From Amphritea sp. (GTDB lineage: Bacteria; Pseudomonadota; Gammaproteobacteria; Pseudomonadales; Balneatricaceae), in contig JAGPUU010000168.1 in assembly GCA_018067325.1 (NCBI GenBank), positions 1-11,406 on the forward strand: a DNA stretch of 11,406 nucleotides, read 5' to 3'. Below are positions 1 through 5,553 of this stretch, one piece after another. Positions within the stretch are counted from its first letter, which is position 1; each line of letters opens with the position of its first letter. A program made the position numbers and the translations under genes. Below the pieces are notes generated by a model. The model did no database searches. It had not been told where the DNA came from and worked only from the letters and a program-made list of their open reading frames with translations.

Positions 1-42
1 GTTGTGCTGTTCCAGCTGGTCTTTTTTAGAATCTTCTTCCAT
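1..42 (-). CDS. N-terminus of an unidentified minus-strand gene (cut by left edge)
   Basis: An ATG at 42-40 on the minus strand opens a frame that stays open for all 14 codons to the window edge, reading MEEDSKKDQLEQHN. It is preceded by a strong ribosome binding site, AGAGGAA, about 8 nt upstream (minus-strand complement of roughly 51-57). That is the main reason to think it is a real start. The visible residues are charged and hydrophilic, with no sign of a signal peptide or membrane segment. Too little is present to name a family. It is divergent from the winged-helix gene at 264. Confidence 0.55.
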   Translation of the reverse strand, partial: MEEDSKKDQLEQHN

Positions 43-58
43 CTGAAGTTTCCTCTGA

Positions 59-148
59 TTAATTACTTACAGAGTAGAAGGTTACTTCGTCTTTGGCGAA
101 TTTATCCAGATCTTGGTATGACTCTGGATACCATCTTGTGATGTTTAC
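59..148 (-). other. Coding-like open frame without a standard start codon
   Basis: On the minus strand a frame runs open from just after a TAA (151-149) to a TAA at 61-59. It encodes 29 residues, including RWYPESYQ and, further on, KDEVTFYSV, which look protein-like in composition. It contains no ATG, GTG or TTG; the only permissive start is a CTG at about 97-95 with no ribosome binding site. Its stop lies just before the Shine-Dalgarno sequence of the minus-strand gene starting at 42, as the end of an upstream operon gene would. It could be a decayed gene end, a small protein with an unusual start, or chance. I do not recognise the peptide. Confidence 0.2.
103..130. repeat. Perfect 8-bp inverted repeat, operator-like
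   Basis: TATCCAGA (103-110) and TCTGGATA (123-130) are perfect inverted copies separated by 12 nt, so the half-site centres are 20 bp apart, about two helical turns. A second, overlapping dyad, TGGTAT (114-119) and ATACCA (128-133), shares the right arm. The site lies in the spacer between the gene starting at 42 (minus) and the one at 264 (plus). A dimeric regulator site or an RNA hairpin in the minus-strand leader are both possible. It also falls inside the open frame at 59-148, so it may be incidental. Confidence 0.35.
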
Positions 149-192
149 TTAATTATTAATTGCTCAGGGACAATATTTTTGGTTTGGTTGCC

Positions 193-221
193 TTGACGCT
201 CCGCTTTGCTAGCATCAGAAT
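193..221 (+). promoter_or_regulatory. Candidate sigma-70 promoter for the winged-helix gene
   Basis: TTGACG (193-198, five of six consensus bases) lies 17 nt before CAGAAT (216-221, four of six). This would start transcription about 35 nt upstream of the ATG at 264. An AAGGA ribosome binding site at 248-252 follows. The -10 is weak, so this is a candidate only. Confidence 0.35.
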
Positions 222-263
222 TGTTATTTGTGCTTAACGTTCATCTAAAGGAATAGAATTTCA

Positions 264-545
264 ATGGACACACTGAATGCAACATTTGCTCGTCGCCTCC
301 TGATTGCTCATCTGGTTTCTACTCTGGAGAAACCCAGTGTGCCCGTTCTGATGTCTGAAACAGGCTGGCCTCGTCGGACTATTCAGGATGTAATTAAAGC
401 GATACCAGGTATGGGAGTGAATATCTATTTCAAACAGGATGGGCGTCGTAATAACGATGGGTATTATGTGATTGACCAGTGGGGAGCGATTAATCCAGAT
501 TGGTTAAATCAAAATATTGATAACGTAAAAAAATCTATAGAGTAA
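264..545 (+). CDS. Small winged helix-turn-helix protein (HTH_43-like)
   Basis: The 93-residue protein is a single small DNA-binding-type domain. Residues 8-22 form a first helix (ARRLLIAHLVST); about 26-49 fit a helix-turn-helix (VPVLMSETGWPRRTIQDVIKAI), with the basic pair RR at 37-38 opening the recognition helix. Residues 52-72 (VNIYFKQDGRRNNDGYYVI) look like the beta wing, with basic residues at its tip. The shape and the WPRRT-I-D motif match the family known as winged helix-turn-helix HTH_43, short stand-alone proteins of unknown function in gammaproteobacteria. The start is supported by AAGGA 11 nt upstream. There is no effector or enzymatic domain. The stop is only 4 nt before the LexA box of dinB and no terminator intervenes, so read-through into dinB is possible. 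Family assignment is from pattern recognition; the regulatory target is unknown. Confidence 0.8.
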   Translation: MDTLNATFARRLLIAHLVSTLEKPSVPVLMSETGWPRRTIQDVIKAIPGMGVNIYFKQDGRRNNDGYYVIDQWGAINPDWLNQNIDNVKKSIE

Positions 546-549
546 AAAA

Positions 550-565
550 CTGTTCTTTTGTACAG
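550..565. promoter_or_regulatory. LexA (SOS) box upstream of dinB
   Basis: The sequence CTGTTCTTTTGTACAG is an exact match to the gammaproteobacterial LexA operator CTGT-N8-ACAG. It is followed by TA, so the right flank ACAGTA also matches the longer E. coli consensus. It ends 28 nt before the TTG start of DNA polymerase IV and begins 4 nt after the stop of the preceding gene, the expected place for a repressor site over the dinB promoter. I could not pick out a clean -35/-10 pair; TTTAAT at 568-573 is a possible -10 just downstream. Confidence 0.85.
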
Positions 566-593
566 TATTTAATAGTAGGCTTGGATTTACTGA

Positions 594-1700
594 TTGAAAG
601 TTTCCGGGCCGCCATTAGTGATAGATCAGCTGACAGATGAGCTTCAACGAAAAATAATCCACTGTGATTGTGACTGTTTCTTTGCCGCAGTCGAGATGCG
701 GGATAATCCAGCTTTAAGAGATATTCCCCTGGCTATTGGCGGTTCCTCTGATCGTCGCGGGGTGCTATCCACCTGTAATTATCAGGCCCGAAAGTTTGGA
801 ATTCATTCGGCAATGGCGACTGCCCATGCCTTAAAGCTCTGCCCTGACCTTACCGTCATCCCTGGAAGTATGGAGAAATACCGCCAGGCTTCCGCGGCGA
901 TTATGGCCATTTATGCTGACTATACCGATCTGATTGAACCGCTATCTCTGGATGAGGCCTATCTTGATGTAACCGGGGTCTCTATTTTTGGGGGTAGCGC
1001 GACCTTGATTGCAGAGGAGATCAGGCAAAGGGTAAGTGACACAGTTGGTATAACCATATCAGCCGGTGTGGCGCCGAATAAATTCATAGCTAAAATCGCC
1101 AGTGATTGGAATAAGCCCGATGGGCTCTGTGTTATCACTCCGGATAAGATGGATGCATTTATTCTGCAATTACCGGTAAAAAAAATCTATGGTGTAGGGA
1201 AGGTGACTTCTGGCAAATTACAGCAGATGGGCATCGAAACCTGTGCTGATCTTCGTCAGCTAAGTATGGCGCACTTAGTGGACCGTTTTGGACGGTTCGG
1301 TAAGCGGCTTTATGAGCTGAGCCGGGGCGAAGACGATCGTCCTGTTCGTGTGAGTCGTGAACGTAAGTCGATCAGTGTGGAGCATACGTTTTCAAGTGAT
1401 CTGCCTGATCAGCAGAGTTGTGCCGATCAGTTACCTGCTATGCTTGATGAACTTGAACAACGTTTTCAAAAGCACAGTAAGCAGCGTGAGATAGCTGGAG
1501 CGGTTATAAAGCTGAAGTTTTCAGACTTTACTCAGACCACTGTTGAGCAAAGTACATCTGAATGTCCGCTGGCGCTCTATGAGCATCTGTGCCGTGAAGC
1601 ATGGCTTCGGGGTGGTAAGGCAGTAAGGTTGATCGGGGTTGGCTATCGGCTTAAACCGCGCAACCCTCAGTCTGTCGAGCAGCTTAGATTGATAGAATAA
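594..1700 (+). CDS. dinB: DNA polymerase IV (Y-family translesion polymerase)
   Basis: Pol IV extends primers across damaged or mispaired template without proofreading, as part of the SOS response. The palm begins at residue 19 with RKIIHCDCDCFF. D25 and the D120-E121 pair in SLDEAYLDV are the metal-binding carboxylates, equivalent to E. coli D8, D103 and E104. F30 is the steric gate that excludes ribonucleotides. The little-finger domain occupies roughly residues 255-355. The C-terminus EQLRLIE resembles the QLxL-type peptide that docks on the beta sliding clamp, as in E. coli Pol IV. The start is a TTG at 594 with GGA about 8 nt upstream; GTG at 618 is an alternative without a ribosome binding site. 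Either way the protein has about 10-18 extra N-terminal residues relative to E. coli. It sits directly behind a LexA box and 12 nt before the deaminase gene. Confidence 0.97.
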   Translation: MKVSGPPLVIDQLTDELQRKIIHCDCDCFFAAVEMRDNPALRDIPLAIGGSSDRRGVLSTCNYQARKFGIHSAMATAHALKLCPDLTVIPGSMEKYRQASAAIMAIYADYTDLIEPLSLDEAYLDVTGVSIFGGSATLIAEEIRQRVSDTVGITISAGVAPNKFIAKIASDWNKPDGLCVITPDKMDAFILQLPVKKIYGVGKVTSGKLQQMGIETCADLRQLSMAHLVDRFGRFGKRLYELSRGEDDRPVRVSRERKSISVEHTFSSDLPDQQSCADQLPAMLDELEQRFQKHSKQREIAGAVIKLKFSDFTQTTVEQSTSECPLALYEHLCREAWLRGGKAVRLIGVGYRLKPRNPQSVEQLRLIE

Positions 1701-1712
1701 AGAGGCGAGCCT

Positions 1713-2267
1713 ATGGCGGCATTTCCTATAGCTGAACTTATTCAGCGGTTGGACCGGTTACAGTCTGAACCTGGCTTCCGTGATGATGTTAATGGTCTCT
1801 ATTGTTGCCGGCTAGCACTCGACGCGCTTGAGCAGGGTAATTATGGTGTCGCTGCGATTCTGATTGATTCACAGGGAGAGGTAATAGCTCAAGCTGAGAA
1901 TCGGGTCTTCAATTCTGGCTATAACAGTAGCGCTCATGCAGAGATGCTGTTGGTTGATCAGTTGGAGCGGGGGCTAGATTACCCTCCTGCCCAATTAACC
2001 ATGCTGGTGTCCCTTGAGCCTTGTCCGATGTGTCTGTCTCGGTTGATTCTGTCAGGAATAGCTTCAGTGCGGTATATGGTGCCAGATTCTTATGGCGGGA
2101 TGGTGAGTCACGCTGAGCACTTTCCACCGGCCTGGAAAAACCTGGCTCAGTTACAAAATCATTATGAAGCGCATATCTCTTCTGCAGTCAGGGTTCTGGC
2201 TGCTGATATAGCGGCAACAAATCTGAGTTTGCTACGTAAAAAACTCCTATCCCATATCCGTCCCTAG
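1713..2267 (+). CDS. Zinc-dependent nucleoside/base deaminase (CDA superfamily)
   Basis: The protein carries the cytidine/deoxycytidylate deaminase zinc signature: H75-A76-E77, where H binds zinc and E is the proton shuttle, and P103-C104-x-x-C107 (EPCPMC), whose two cysteines complete the zinc site. The preceding strand VAAILID and the following VRYMV strand fit the fold. At 184 residues it is slightly longer than TadA or simple cytosine deaminases. It lacks the CxGA motif after PCxMC that is usual in tRNA adenosine deaminase, having CLSR instead, so a free base, nucleoside or nucleotide substrate is more likely than tRNA. The exact substrate cannot be read from the sequence. AGAGG immediately follows the dinB stop and lies 7 nt before this ATG, so the two genes are almost surely one transcript under the same LexA box. 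It may act in pool salvage or cleansing during DNA damage; that is inference. Confidence 0.88.
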   Translation: MAAFPIAELIQRLDRLQSEPGFRDDVNGLYCCRLALDALEQGNYGVAAILIDSQGEVIAQAENRVFNSGYNSSAHAEMLLVDQLERGLDYPPAQLTMLVSLEPCPMCLSRLILSGIASVRYMVPDSYGGMVSHAEHFPPAWKNLAQLQNHYEAHISSAVRVLAADIAATNLSLLRKKLLSHIRP

Positions 2268-2270
2268 CCC

Positions 2271-2299
2271 TGTTTTGTGCGACTGCACAATGCTATAAT
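2271..2299 (+). promoter_or_regulatory. Extended -10 promoter of the SulP gene
   Basis: A perfect TATAAT (2294-2299) is preceded by TGC, giving an extended -10 element. The best -35 at 17 nt spacing is a weak TGTTTT (2271-2276), and extended -10 promoters often tolerate a poor -35. The predicted start near 2306 leaves a leader of about 40 nt before the ATG at 2347. AGGA at 2330-2333 is the ribosome binding site, with a rather long 13-nt spacing. Confidence 0.6.
2275..2290. promoter_or_regulatory. Perfect palindrome overlapping the SulP promoter (candidate operator)
   Basis: TTGTGC (2275-2280) and GCACAA (2285-2290) form a perfect 6-bp dyad around the 4-nt centre GACT. It fills most of the spacer between the weak -35 and the extended -10 of the promoter. 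No T-run follows, so it is not a terminator for the preceding deaminase gene. The spacing is 2 nt too short for a CRP site. A dimeric repressor site is the simplest reading, but the cognate regulator is not in the window. Confidence 0.4.
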
Positions 2300-2346
2300 C
2301 GCGCACTTTATCCAGCCTCCCACTCACTCAGGAAAAGCGTTCTATT

Positions 2347-3909
2347 ATGCTGCAGTTGATCTATAAACGTTCTCAAAGTATGAAAGCCGATGTGCTATCA
2401 GGCCTTACGGTAGCGCTGGCGCTGGTTCCGGAAGCTGTGGCTTTTGCTTTTGTGGCTGGTGTTGACCCTCTGGTCGGTCTTTACGCTGCGTTCATGGTGG
2501 GACTGATTACTGCTTCTATCGGAGGCCGTCCGGGTATGATTTCCGGAGCTACAGGTGCATTAGCGGTGGTGATGGTTAGTCTGGTGGCACAACATGGCGT
2601 TGAGTACCTTTTTGCCACTGTTGTACTGATGGGTATTCTCCAGATTGCGGCAGGAATATTTCGCTTAGGTAAGTTTATCCGAATGGTGCCACACCCTGTC
2701 ATGCTGGGTTTTGTTAATGGCTTGGCTATTGTTATCTTTCTCGCCCAGATGAAGCAGTTTCAGATTGCTGATGCCGACGGCGTGTTGGGCTGGATGCAGG
2801 GTGGACAGATGGCTGTCATGCTAGGATTGGTTGCATTGACGATGGCGATTATCCATTTTCTACCTAAGTTAACGACGGCGGTTCCATCGACGCTGGTTGC
2901 GATTCTGGCTGTGACAGGCATCGTTATCGGTCTGGATATTGATTCTGCCCGTAGTGTGCAGGATGTGCTTGTTGATATGACGGGTGATGCGACAGCGAGC
3001 ATAGCAGGGGGGCTACCACAGTTTCATATCCCTATGGTTGATATCAACCTTGAAACGTTGAAAATTATCCTCCCTTATGCGCTGATTCTGGCTGCAATTG
3101 GTCTGATTGAGTCCCTTCTTACTCTAACCCTGATTGATGAAATTACTGAGACCCGTGGCCGAGGTAACAAAGAGTGCGTAGGCCAGGGCGTTGCTAACGT
3201 TGCGACCGGCTTTTTTGGTGGTATGGGCGGTTGTGCGATGATTGGCCAGAGCATGATTAATATAAGCTCCGGCGGAACAGGGCGTGCATCGGGTATTTCC
3301 GCAGCGCTTTTCCTGCTGCTGTTTATTATGGTTGGCTCCAGTTGGATAGAGATTATTCCGGTGGCTGCGCTTGTTGGTGTAATGTTTATTGTGGTTATCG
3401 GAACATTCGAGTGGGCTAGTCTTAATATGATGCGCAAGATTCCGCCATCGGATGCGATTGTGGTTGTGACCGTAACGGTTGTTACTGTGTTGACGGATCT
3501 GGCCATCGCCGTAATTGTAGGTGTAATTGTATCGGCATTGGTGTTTGCCTGGAAACATGCCAAGCACATGCTGGTAGAGACCAGCATGCATAATAACGGT
3601 TTTCTTAAGGTTTATAAGCCAAACGGTCCGCTGTTTTTTGGCTCAGTGAAGACTTTTAGGGATAACTTCACACCAAAGTTTGATCCACAAGAGGTGATTA
3701 TTGACTTCGCTGATTGCCGTGTAATGGATCACTCTGGTATTGAGGTTATCGATTCTCTGGTTGAACGGTATGAAAAAGCGGGCATCGATATTCATATTCG
3801 TCACCTGAGCTTTGAGTGTATTAAGCTACTGGAAAAATCTGGCAGCGTGGTTGAGATTAACCGTGCTGAAGATCCCAACTATAAAGTGGCGGATGATAAG
3901 CTGGCTTAG
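2347..3909 (+). CDS. SulP-family inorganic anion transporter with STAS domain
   Basis: The 520-residue inner-membrane protein has the SulP layout: a hydrophobic core of many transmembrane segments from about residue 14 to 403, then a cytoplasmic STAS domain at about 425-505. SulP hallmarks include the N-terminal [20 protein letters not shown] segment, the [18 protein letters not shown] half-helix region (59-76), and the conserved stretch ending [17 protein letters not shown] followed by the [12 protein letters not shown] loop. The STAS part contains [20 protein letters not shown], with the loop where SpoIIAA-type proteins carry a regulatory serine (S463). SulP members carry sulfate, bicarbonate, chloride or dicarboxylates; sequence alone does not decide. 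A TauE/SafE permease directly downstream makes a sulfur oxyanion attractive but not proven. It has its own promoter and palindrome upstream, and a strong intrinsic terminator begins 18 nt after its stop. Confidence 0.93.
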   Translation: MLQLIYKRSQSMKADVLSGLTVALALVPEAVAFAFVAGVDPLVGLYAAFMVGLITASIGGRPGMISGATGALAVVMVSLVAQHGVEYLFATVVLMGILQIAAGIFRLGKFIRMVPHPVMLGFVNGLAIVIFLAQMKQFQIADADGVLGWMQGGQMAVMLGLVALTMAIIHFLPKLTTAVPSTLVAILAVTGIVIGLDIDSARSVQDVLVDMTGDATASIAGGLPQFHIPMVDINLETLKIILPYALILAAIGLIESLLTLTLIDEITETRGRGNKECVGQGVANVATGFFGGMGGCAMIGQSMINISSGGTGRASGISAALFLLLFIMVGSSWIEIIPVAALVGVMFIVVIGTFEWASLNMMRKIPPSDAIVVVTVTVVTVLTDLAIAVIVGVIVSALVFAWKHAKHMLVETSMHNNGFLKVYKPNGPLFFGSVKTFRDNFTPKFDPQEVIIDFADCRVMDHSGIEVIDSLVERYEKAGIDIHIRHLSFECIKLLEKSGSVVEINRAEDPNYKVADDKLA

Positions 3910-3927
3910 TGGTTTGTTATGTCGTCC

Positions 3928-3957
3928 AAAGCCGCGACAATAGTCGCGGTTTTTTTT
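3928..3957 (+). terminator. Intrinsic terminator between the SulP and TauE/SafE genes
   Basis: CCGCGAC (3932-3938) pairs perfectly with GTCGCGG (3943-3949) around an AATA loop, followed at once by eight Ts (3950-3957). The preceding AAAG can extend the pairing into the T-run. This is a textbook rho-independent terminator for the SulP gene. The next gene starts only 22 nt beyond the T-run, so any TauE transcription from upstream must read through it. Confidence 0.92.
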
Positions 3958-3978
3958 ATCTTTTTACAGGTACTAAAT

Positions 3979-4779
3979 ATGGAAATTGAACTCATTGTCT
4001 CCTTCATGGCTCTGGGAGCTGTTGTTGGATTTCTGGCAGGACTGCTAGGGATTGGGGGTGGCTTGGTAATGGTGCCGGCGCTGACTTCGTTGTTTATCTG
4101 GCAGGGGATTCCACTGGAGCAGGTTGTCCATTTGGCACTGGGAACGTCTATGGCTTCTATAGTCGTTACTTCAATCTCCAGCATGCGTGCTCACCATAAA
4201 AAGGGCGGTGTTCTCTGGGATGTGGTTAGACTGATTGCCCCGGGAATTGTTGTCGGCGCATTTTTGGCCACCTTTCTGGCAGCAGTGCTTAGTTCAAGGG
4301 TGTTGGGAATATTTTTTTCCTGCTTCCTGGTGTATGCCTCTACTCAGATGTTCCTAAATATGAAGCCTAAACCGACTCGGATATTACCAGGAAGGGCCGG
4401 ATTATTTGCAACGGGAAGCATTATTGGGGGTATCTCAGCGCTAGTTTCTATTGGTGGCGGGACCCTGACAGTGCCATTTCTCAGTTGGCATAATATTGAT
4501 GTAAAGAAAGCGATTGGTACTTCAGCGGCCATTGGTCTGCCGATCTCAGTTGCGGGTACTATAGGGTATCTGGTAAATGGCTTATCTGTTGATTCAAATA
4601 TCGATTATGTGTTCGGCTTTATCTATCTGCCGGGTGTGGTTCTGATCTCTATGATGAGCTTTCTGACGGCCTCTCTGGGCGCGCATGTTGCTCATCTGCT
4701 CCCGGTGCCGGTATTGAAGAAGGTGTTCGCTGTACTGCTGCTGGGCCTGGCAATTAAAATGGTCAGTTCTGTTATTTGA
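3979..4779 (+). CDS. TauE/SafE-family permease (sulfite/organosulfonate exporter type)
   Basis: From the ATG at 3979 this is a 266-residue integral membrane protein of the TauE/SafE (formerly DUF81) family, whose studied members move sulfite, sulfoacetate or related anions. It shows the internal two-fold repeat of the family: GIGGGLVMVPAL (24-35) then ALGTSMASIVVTSISS in the first half, mirrored by SIGGGTLTVPFL (157-168) then AIGTSAAIGLPISVAG in the second. About eight hydrophobic segments are visible. An in-frame ATG at 3919 would add 20 residues, but those codons lie across the terminator hairpin and T-run. The 3979 ATG has AGG 8 nt upstream (3968-3970) and matches the usual N-terminus. Substrate is unproven; adjacency to SulP suggests anion traffic. 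No convincing promoter fits in the short gap, so expression may depend on read-through. Confidence 0.9.
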   Translation: MEIELIVSFMALGAVVGFLAGLLGIGGGLVMVPALTSLFIWQGIPLEQVVHLALGTSMASIVVTSISSMRAHHKKGGVLWDVVRLIAPGIVVGAFLATFLAAVLSSRVLGIFFSCFLVYASTQMFLNMKPKPTRILPGRAGLFATGSIIGGISALVSIGGGTLTVPFLSWHNIDVKKAIGTSAAIGLPISVAGTIGYLVNGLSVDSNIDYVFGFIYLPGVVLISMMSFLTASLGAHVAHLLPVPVLKKVFAVLLLGLAIKMVSSVI

Positions 4780-4791
4780 ATAAAAAGGTGG

Positions 4792-4815
4792 CTGCTCTTA
4801 AGTAAAAAAGAGCAG
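4792..4815. terminator. Upstream hairpin of the convergent junction
   Basis: CTGCTCTT (4792-4799) pairs with AAGAGCAG (4808-4815) around an 8-nt loop. No T-run follows on the plus strand. On the minus strand a TTTTTATTC tract (complement of 4778-4786) follows after five bases, so it could act as a back-up terminator for minus-strand transcripts. It shares the AAAAAAGAGC element with the next hairpin, so the two can form alternative pairings. Confidence 0.4.
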
Positions 4816-4819
4816 ACGA

Positions 4820-4854
4820 AAAAAAAGAGCGTCAATTCCATGAGCTCTTTTTTT
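4820..4854. terminator. Bidirectional AT-rich terminator
   Basis: AAAAAAAGAGC (4820-4830) pairs with GCTCTTTTTTT (4844-4854) around a 13-nt loop. The hairpin carries A-runs and T-runs on both flanks, so it reads as a terminator in both directions. It lies 40 nt after the TauE/SafE stop on the plus strand and directly after any minus-strand transcript from the right. The GC part of the stem is only four pairs, so efficiency may be moderate. Confidence 0.65.
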
Positions 4855-5035
4855 AAATTCCAGCTATAAGCAGGTCCTTACTGTAACCTCTTCGAAATCC
4901 CGGAAGAGGCTTTCCATCCTTGGAAATTTCATGCGAAATACCGGTCAGCGTCCTGCCGATAGGTAACATCCTTATCGCGTTTATACTTCCCTGTCCCCCA
5001 GTTGTTTCTTCAGTCCTTGAAGAGTATTGATCCAA
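4853..5035 (-). CDS. Doubtful small ORF, possible gene remnant
   Basis: A 60-codon frame begins at a TTG (5035-5033) with no ribosome binding site and ends at a TAA inside the T-run of the bidirectional terminator. The frame is open without a start codon a further 16 codons upstream, to a TAA at 5086-5084. Contents include GSINAIRMLPIGRT and GKPLPGFRRGYSKD; I recognise no domain. Codon use is unlike the neighbours: of nine glycine codons five are GGA; AGG, AGA and CGA supply the arginines with no CGT or CGC; ATA is frequent. Ending exactly at a terminator is gene-like, but the missing start suggests a decayed or truncated, possibly acquired gene. It may equally be non-coding. Confidence 0.25.
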   Translation of the reverse strand: MDQYSSRTEETTGGQGSINAIRMLPIGRTLTGISHEISKDGKPLPGFRRGYSKDLLIAGI

Positions 5036-5174
5036 CGGGGATAGTATCTCTATATTGTTGTAATGGAGATATAGGAAAAAGTCTTAATTTGTCTTCTTAA
5101 TGCGACTTTTATGTCTTTATTTAGAGACAGCGACTGGTTTTGCTTTTTTCTGATGCGTTACTGTGTCGGTGATG
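4855..5174. other. Convergent intergenic region with little recognisable content
   Basis: About 320 bases separate the terminator from the end of the HopJ-family gene. Besides the doubtful minus-strand ORF it holds a 7-bp inverted repeat CCTCTTC (4887-4893)/GAAGAGG (4903-4909) without a T-run, and a 6-bp dyad TATCTC (5045-5050)/GAGATA (5066-5071). From about 5036 to 5174 there is AT-rich sequence with no other open frame of note. I see no terminator with a clear T-run directly behind the HopJ-family stop, so its transcript may continue to the hairpins at 4792-4854. Confidence 0.5.
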
Positions 5175-5516
5175 TCATTTCGCTTTAAGTGGTAGTTGGT
5201 CAAAACTGATTCCACTCCAGCCCTGCTGCATAAAGTTTCGAATATTTCCATGATCACTGCCTTGAGGGTTTTCCAGTACGTCTTTGTGATAGAAACGACC
5301 AAAACAGTTGAGGGTCTGTTGTTCTGACAAGCTGTTCAGTTTGGCAAAGGCAAAGATCTTGCAAGAACCTTCATTAGTGCTCGCTTCATTGATGATTTCA
5401 CCATTGTTGAAGCGGCTAGGGGAGTATTCATAACTCGCTGCGATAACAGCCATTGTATCTTCAAAGTCTATATTTTCAGGGGTATTAAGCTGTTGTATGA
5501 ACTGTTGCAGATTCAT
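5175..5516 (-). CDS. HopJ type III effector family protein (likely cytoplasmic, not an effector)
   Basis: This 113-residue protein matches the HopJ family end to end. It has an N-terminal helix (MNLQQFIQQL), the stretch IDFEDTMAVIAASYEYSPSR (16-35), the conserved core NEGSCKIFAFAKLNSLSEQQ (48-67) and TLNCFGRFYHKDVL (68-81), and the C-terminal HGNIRNFMQQGWSGISF. The family is named after a Pseudomonas syringae effector candidate, but it is widespread in free-living gammaproteobacteria without type III secretion; nothing here suggests secretion. There is no signal peptide or membrane segment. The start ATG has only a weak GGA upstream. It lies 37 bp behind panE on the same strand with no terminator between, so the two are probably co-transcribed. 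Molecular function is unknown. Confidence 0.88.
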   Translation of the reverse strand: MNLQQFIQQLNTPENIDFEDTMAVIAASYEYSPSRFNNGEIINEASTNEGSCKIFAFAKLNSLSEQQTLNCFGRFYHKDVLENPQGSDHGNIRNFMQQGWSGISFDQLPLKAK

Positions 5517-5553
5517 ATAAGATTCCAGTTTCTATATTTTTAAAAAGGGTGGT

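Noticed and set aside
1909..2127. Minus-strand open frame opposite the deaminase zinc-site region
   Set aside because: It is antisense to the conserved HAE and PCxxC coding segment and has no independent support.
2275..2290. Palindrome after the deaminase gene considered as its terminator or as a CRP site
   Set aside because: No T-tract follows the stem, and the half-site spacing is 2 nt shorter than the CRP consensus; kept only as a candidate operator.
3075..3591. Two long minus-strand open frames (155 and 170 codons) opposite the SulP gene
   Set aside because: They are antisense to a well-supported transporter gene, have unnatural compositions (very Thr/Ile- or His/Asn-rich), and show no ribosome binding site or domain.
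4887..4909. Hairpin CCTCTTC/GAAGAGG in the convergent region, considered as a terminator
   Set aside because: There is no T-run on either side; it is at most a structural element inside the doubtful ORF.
5117..5302. Minus-strand open frame of 61 codons over the 3' end of the HopJ-family gene
   Set aside because: It is out of frame with a strongly conserved family protein over most of its length and lacks a ribosome binding site.
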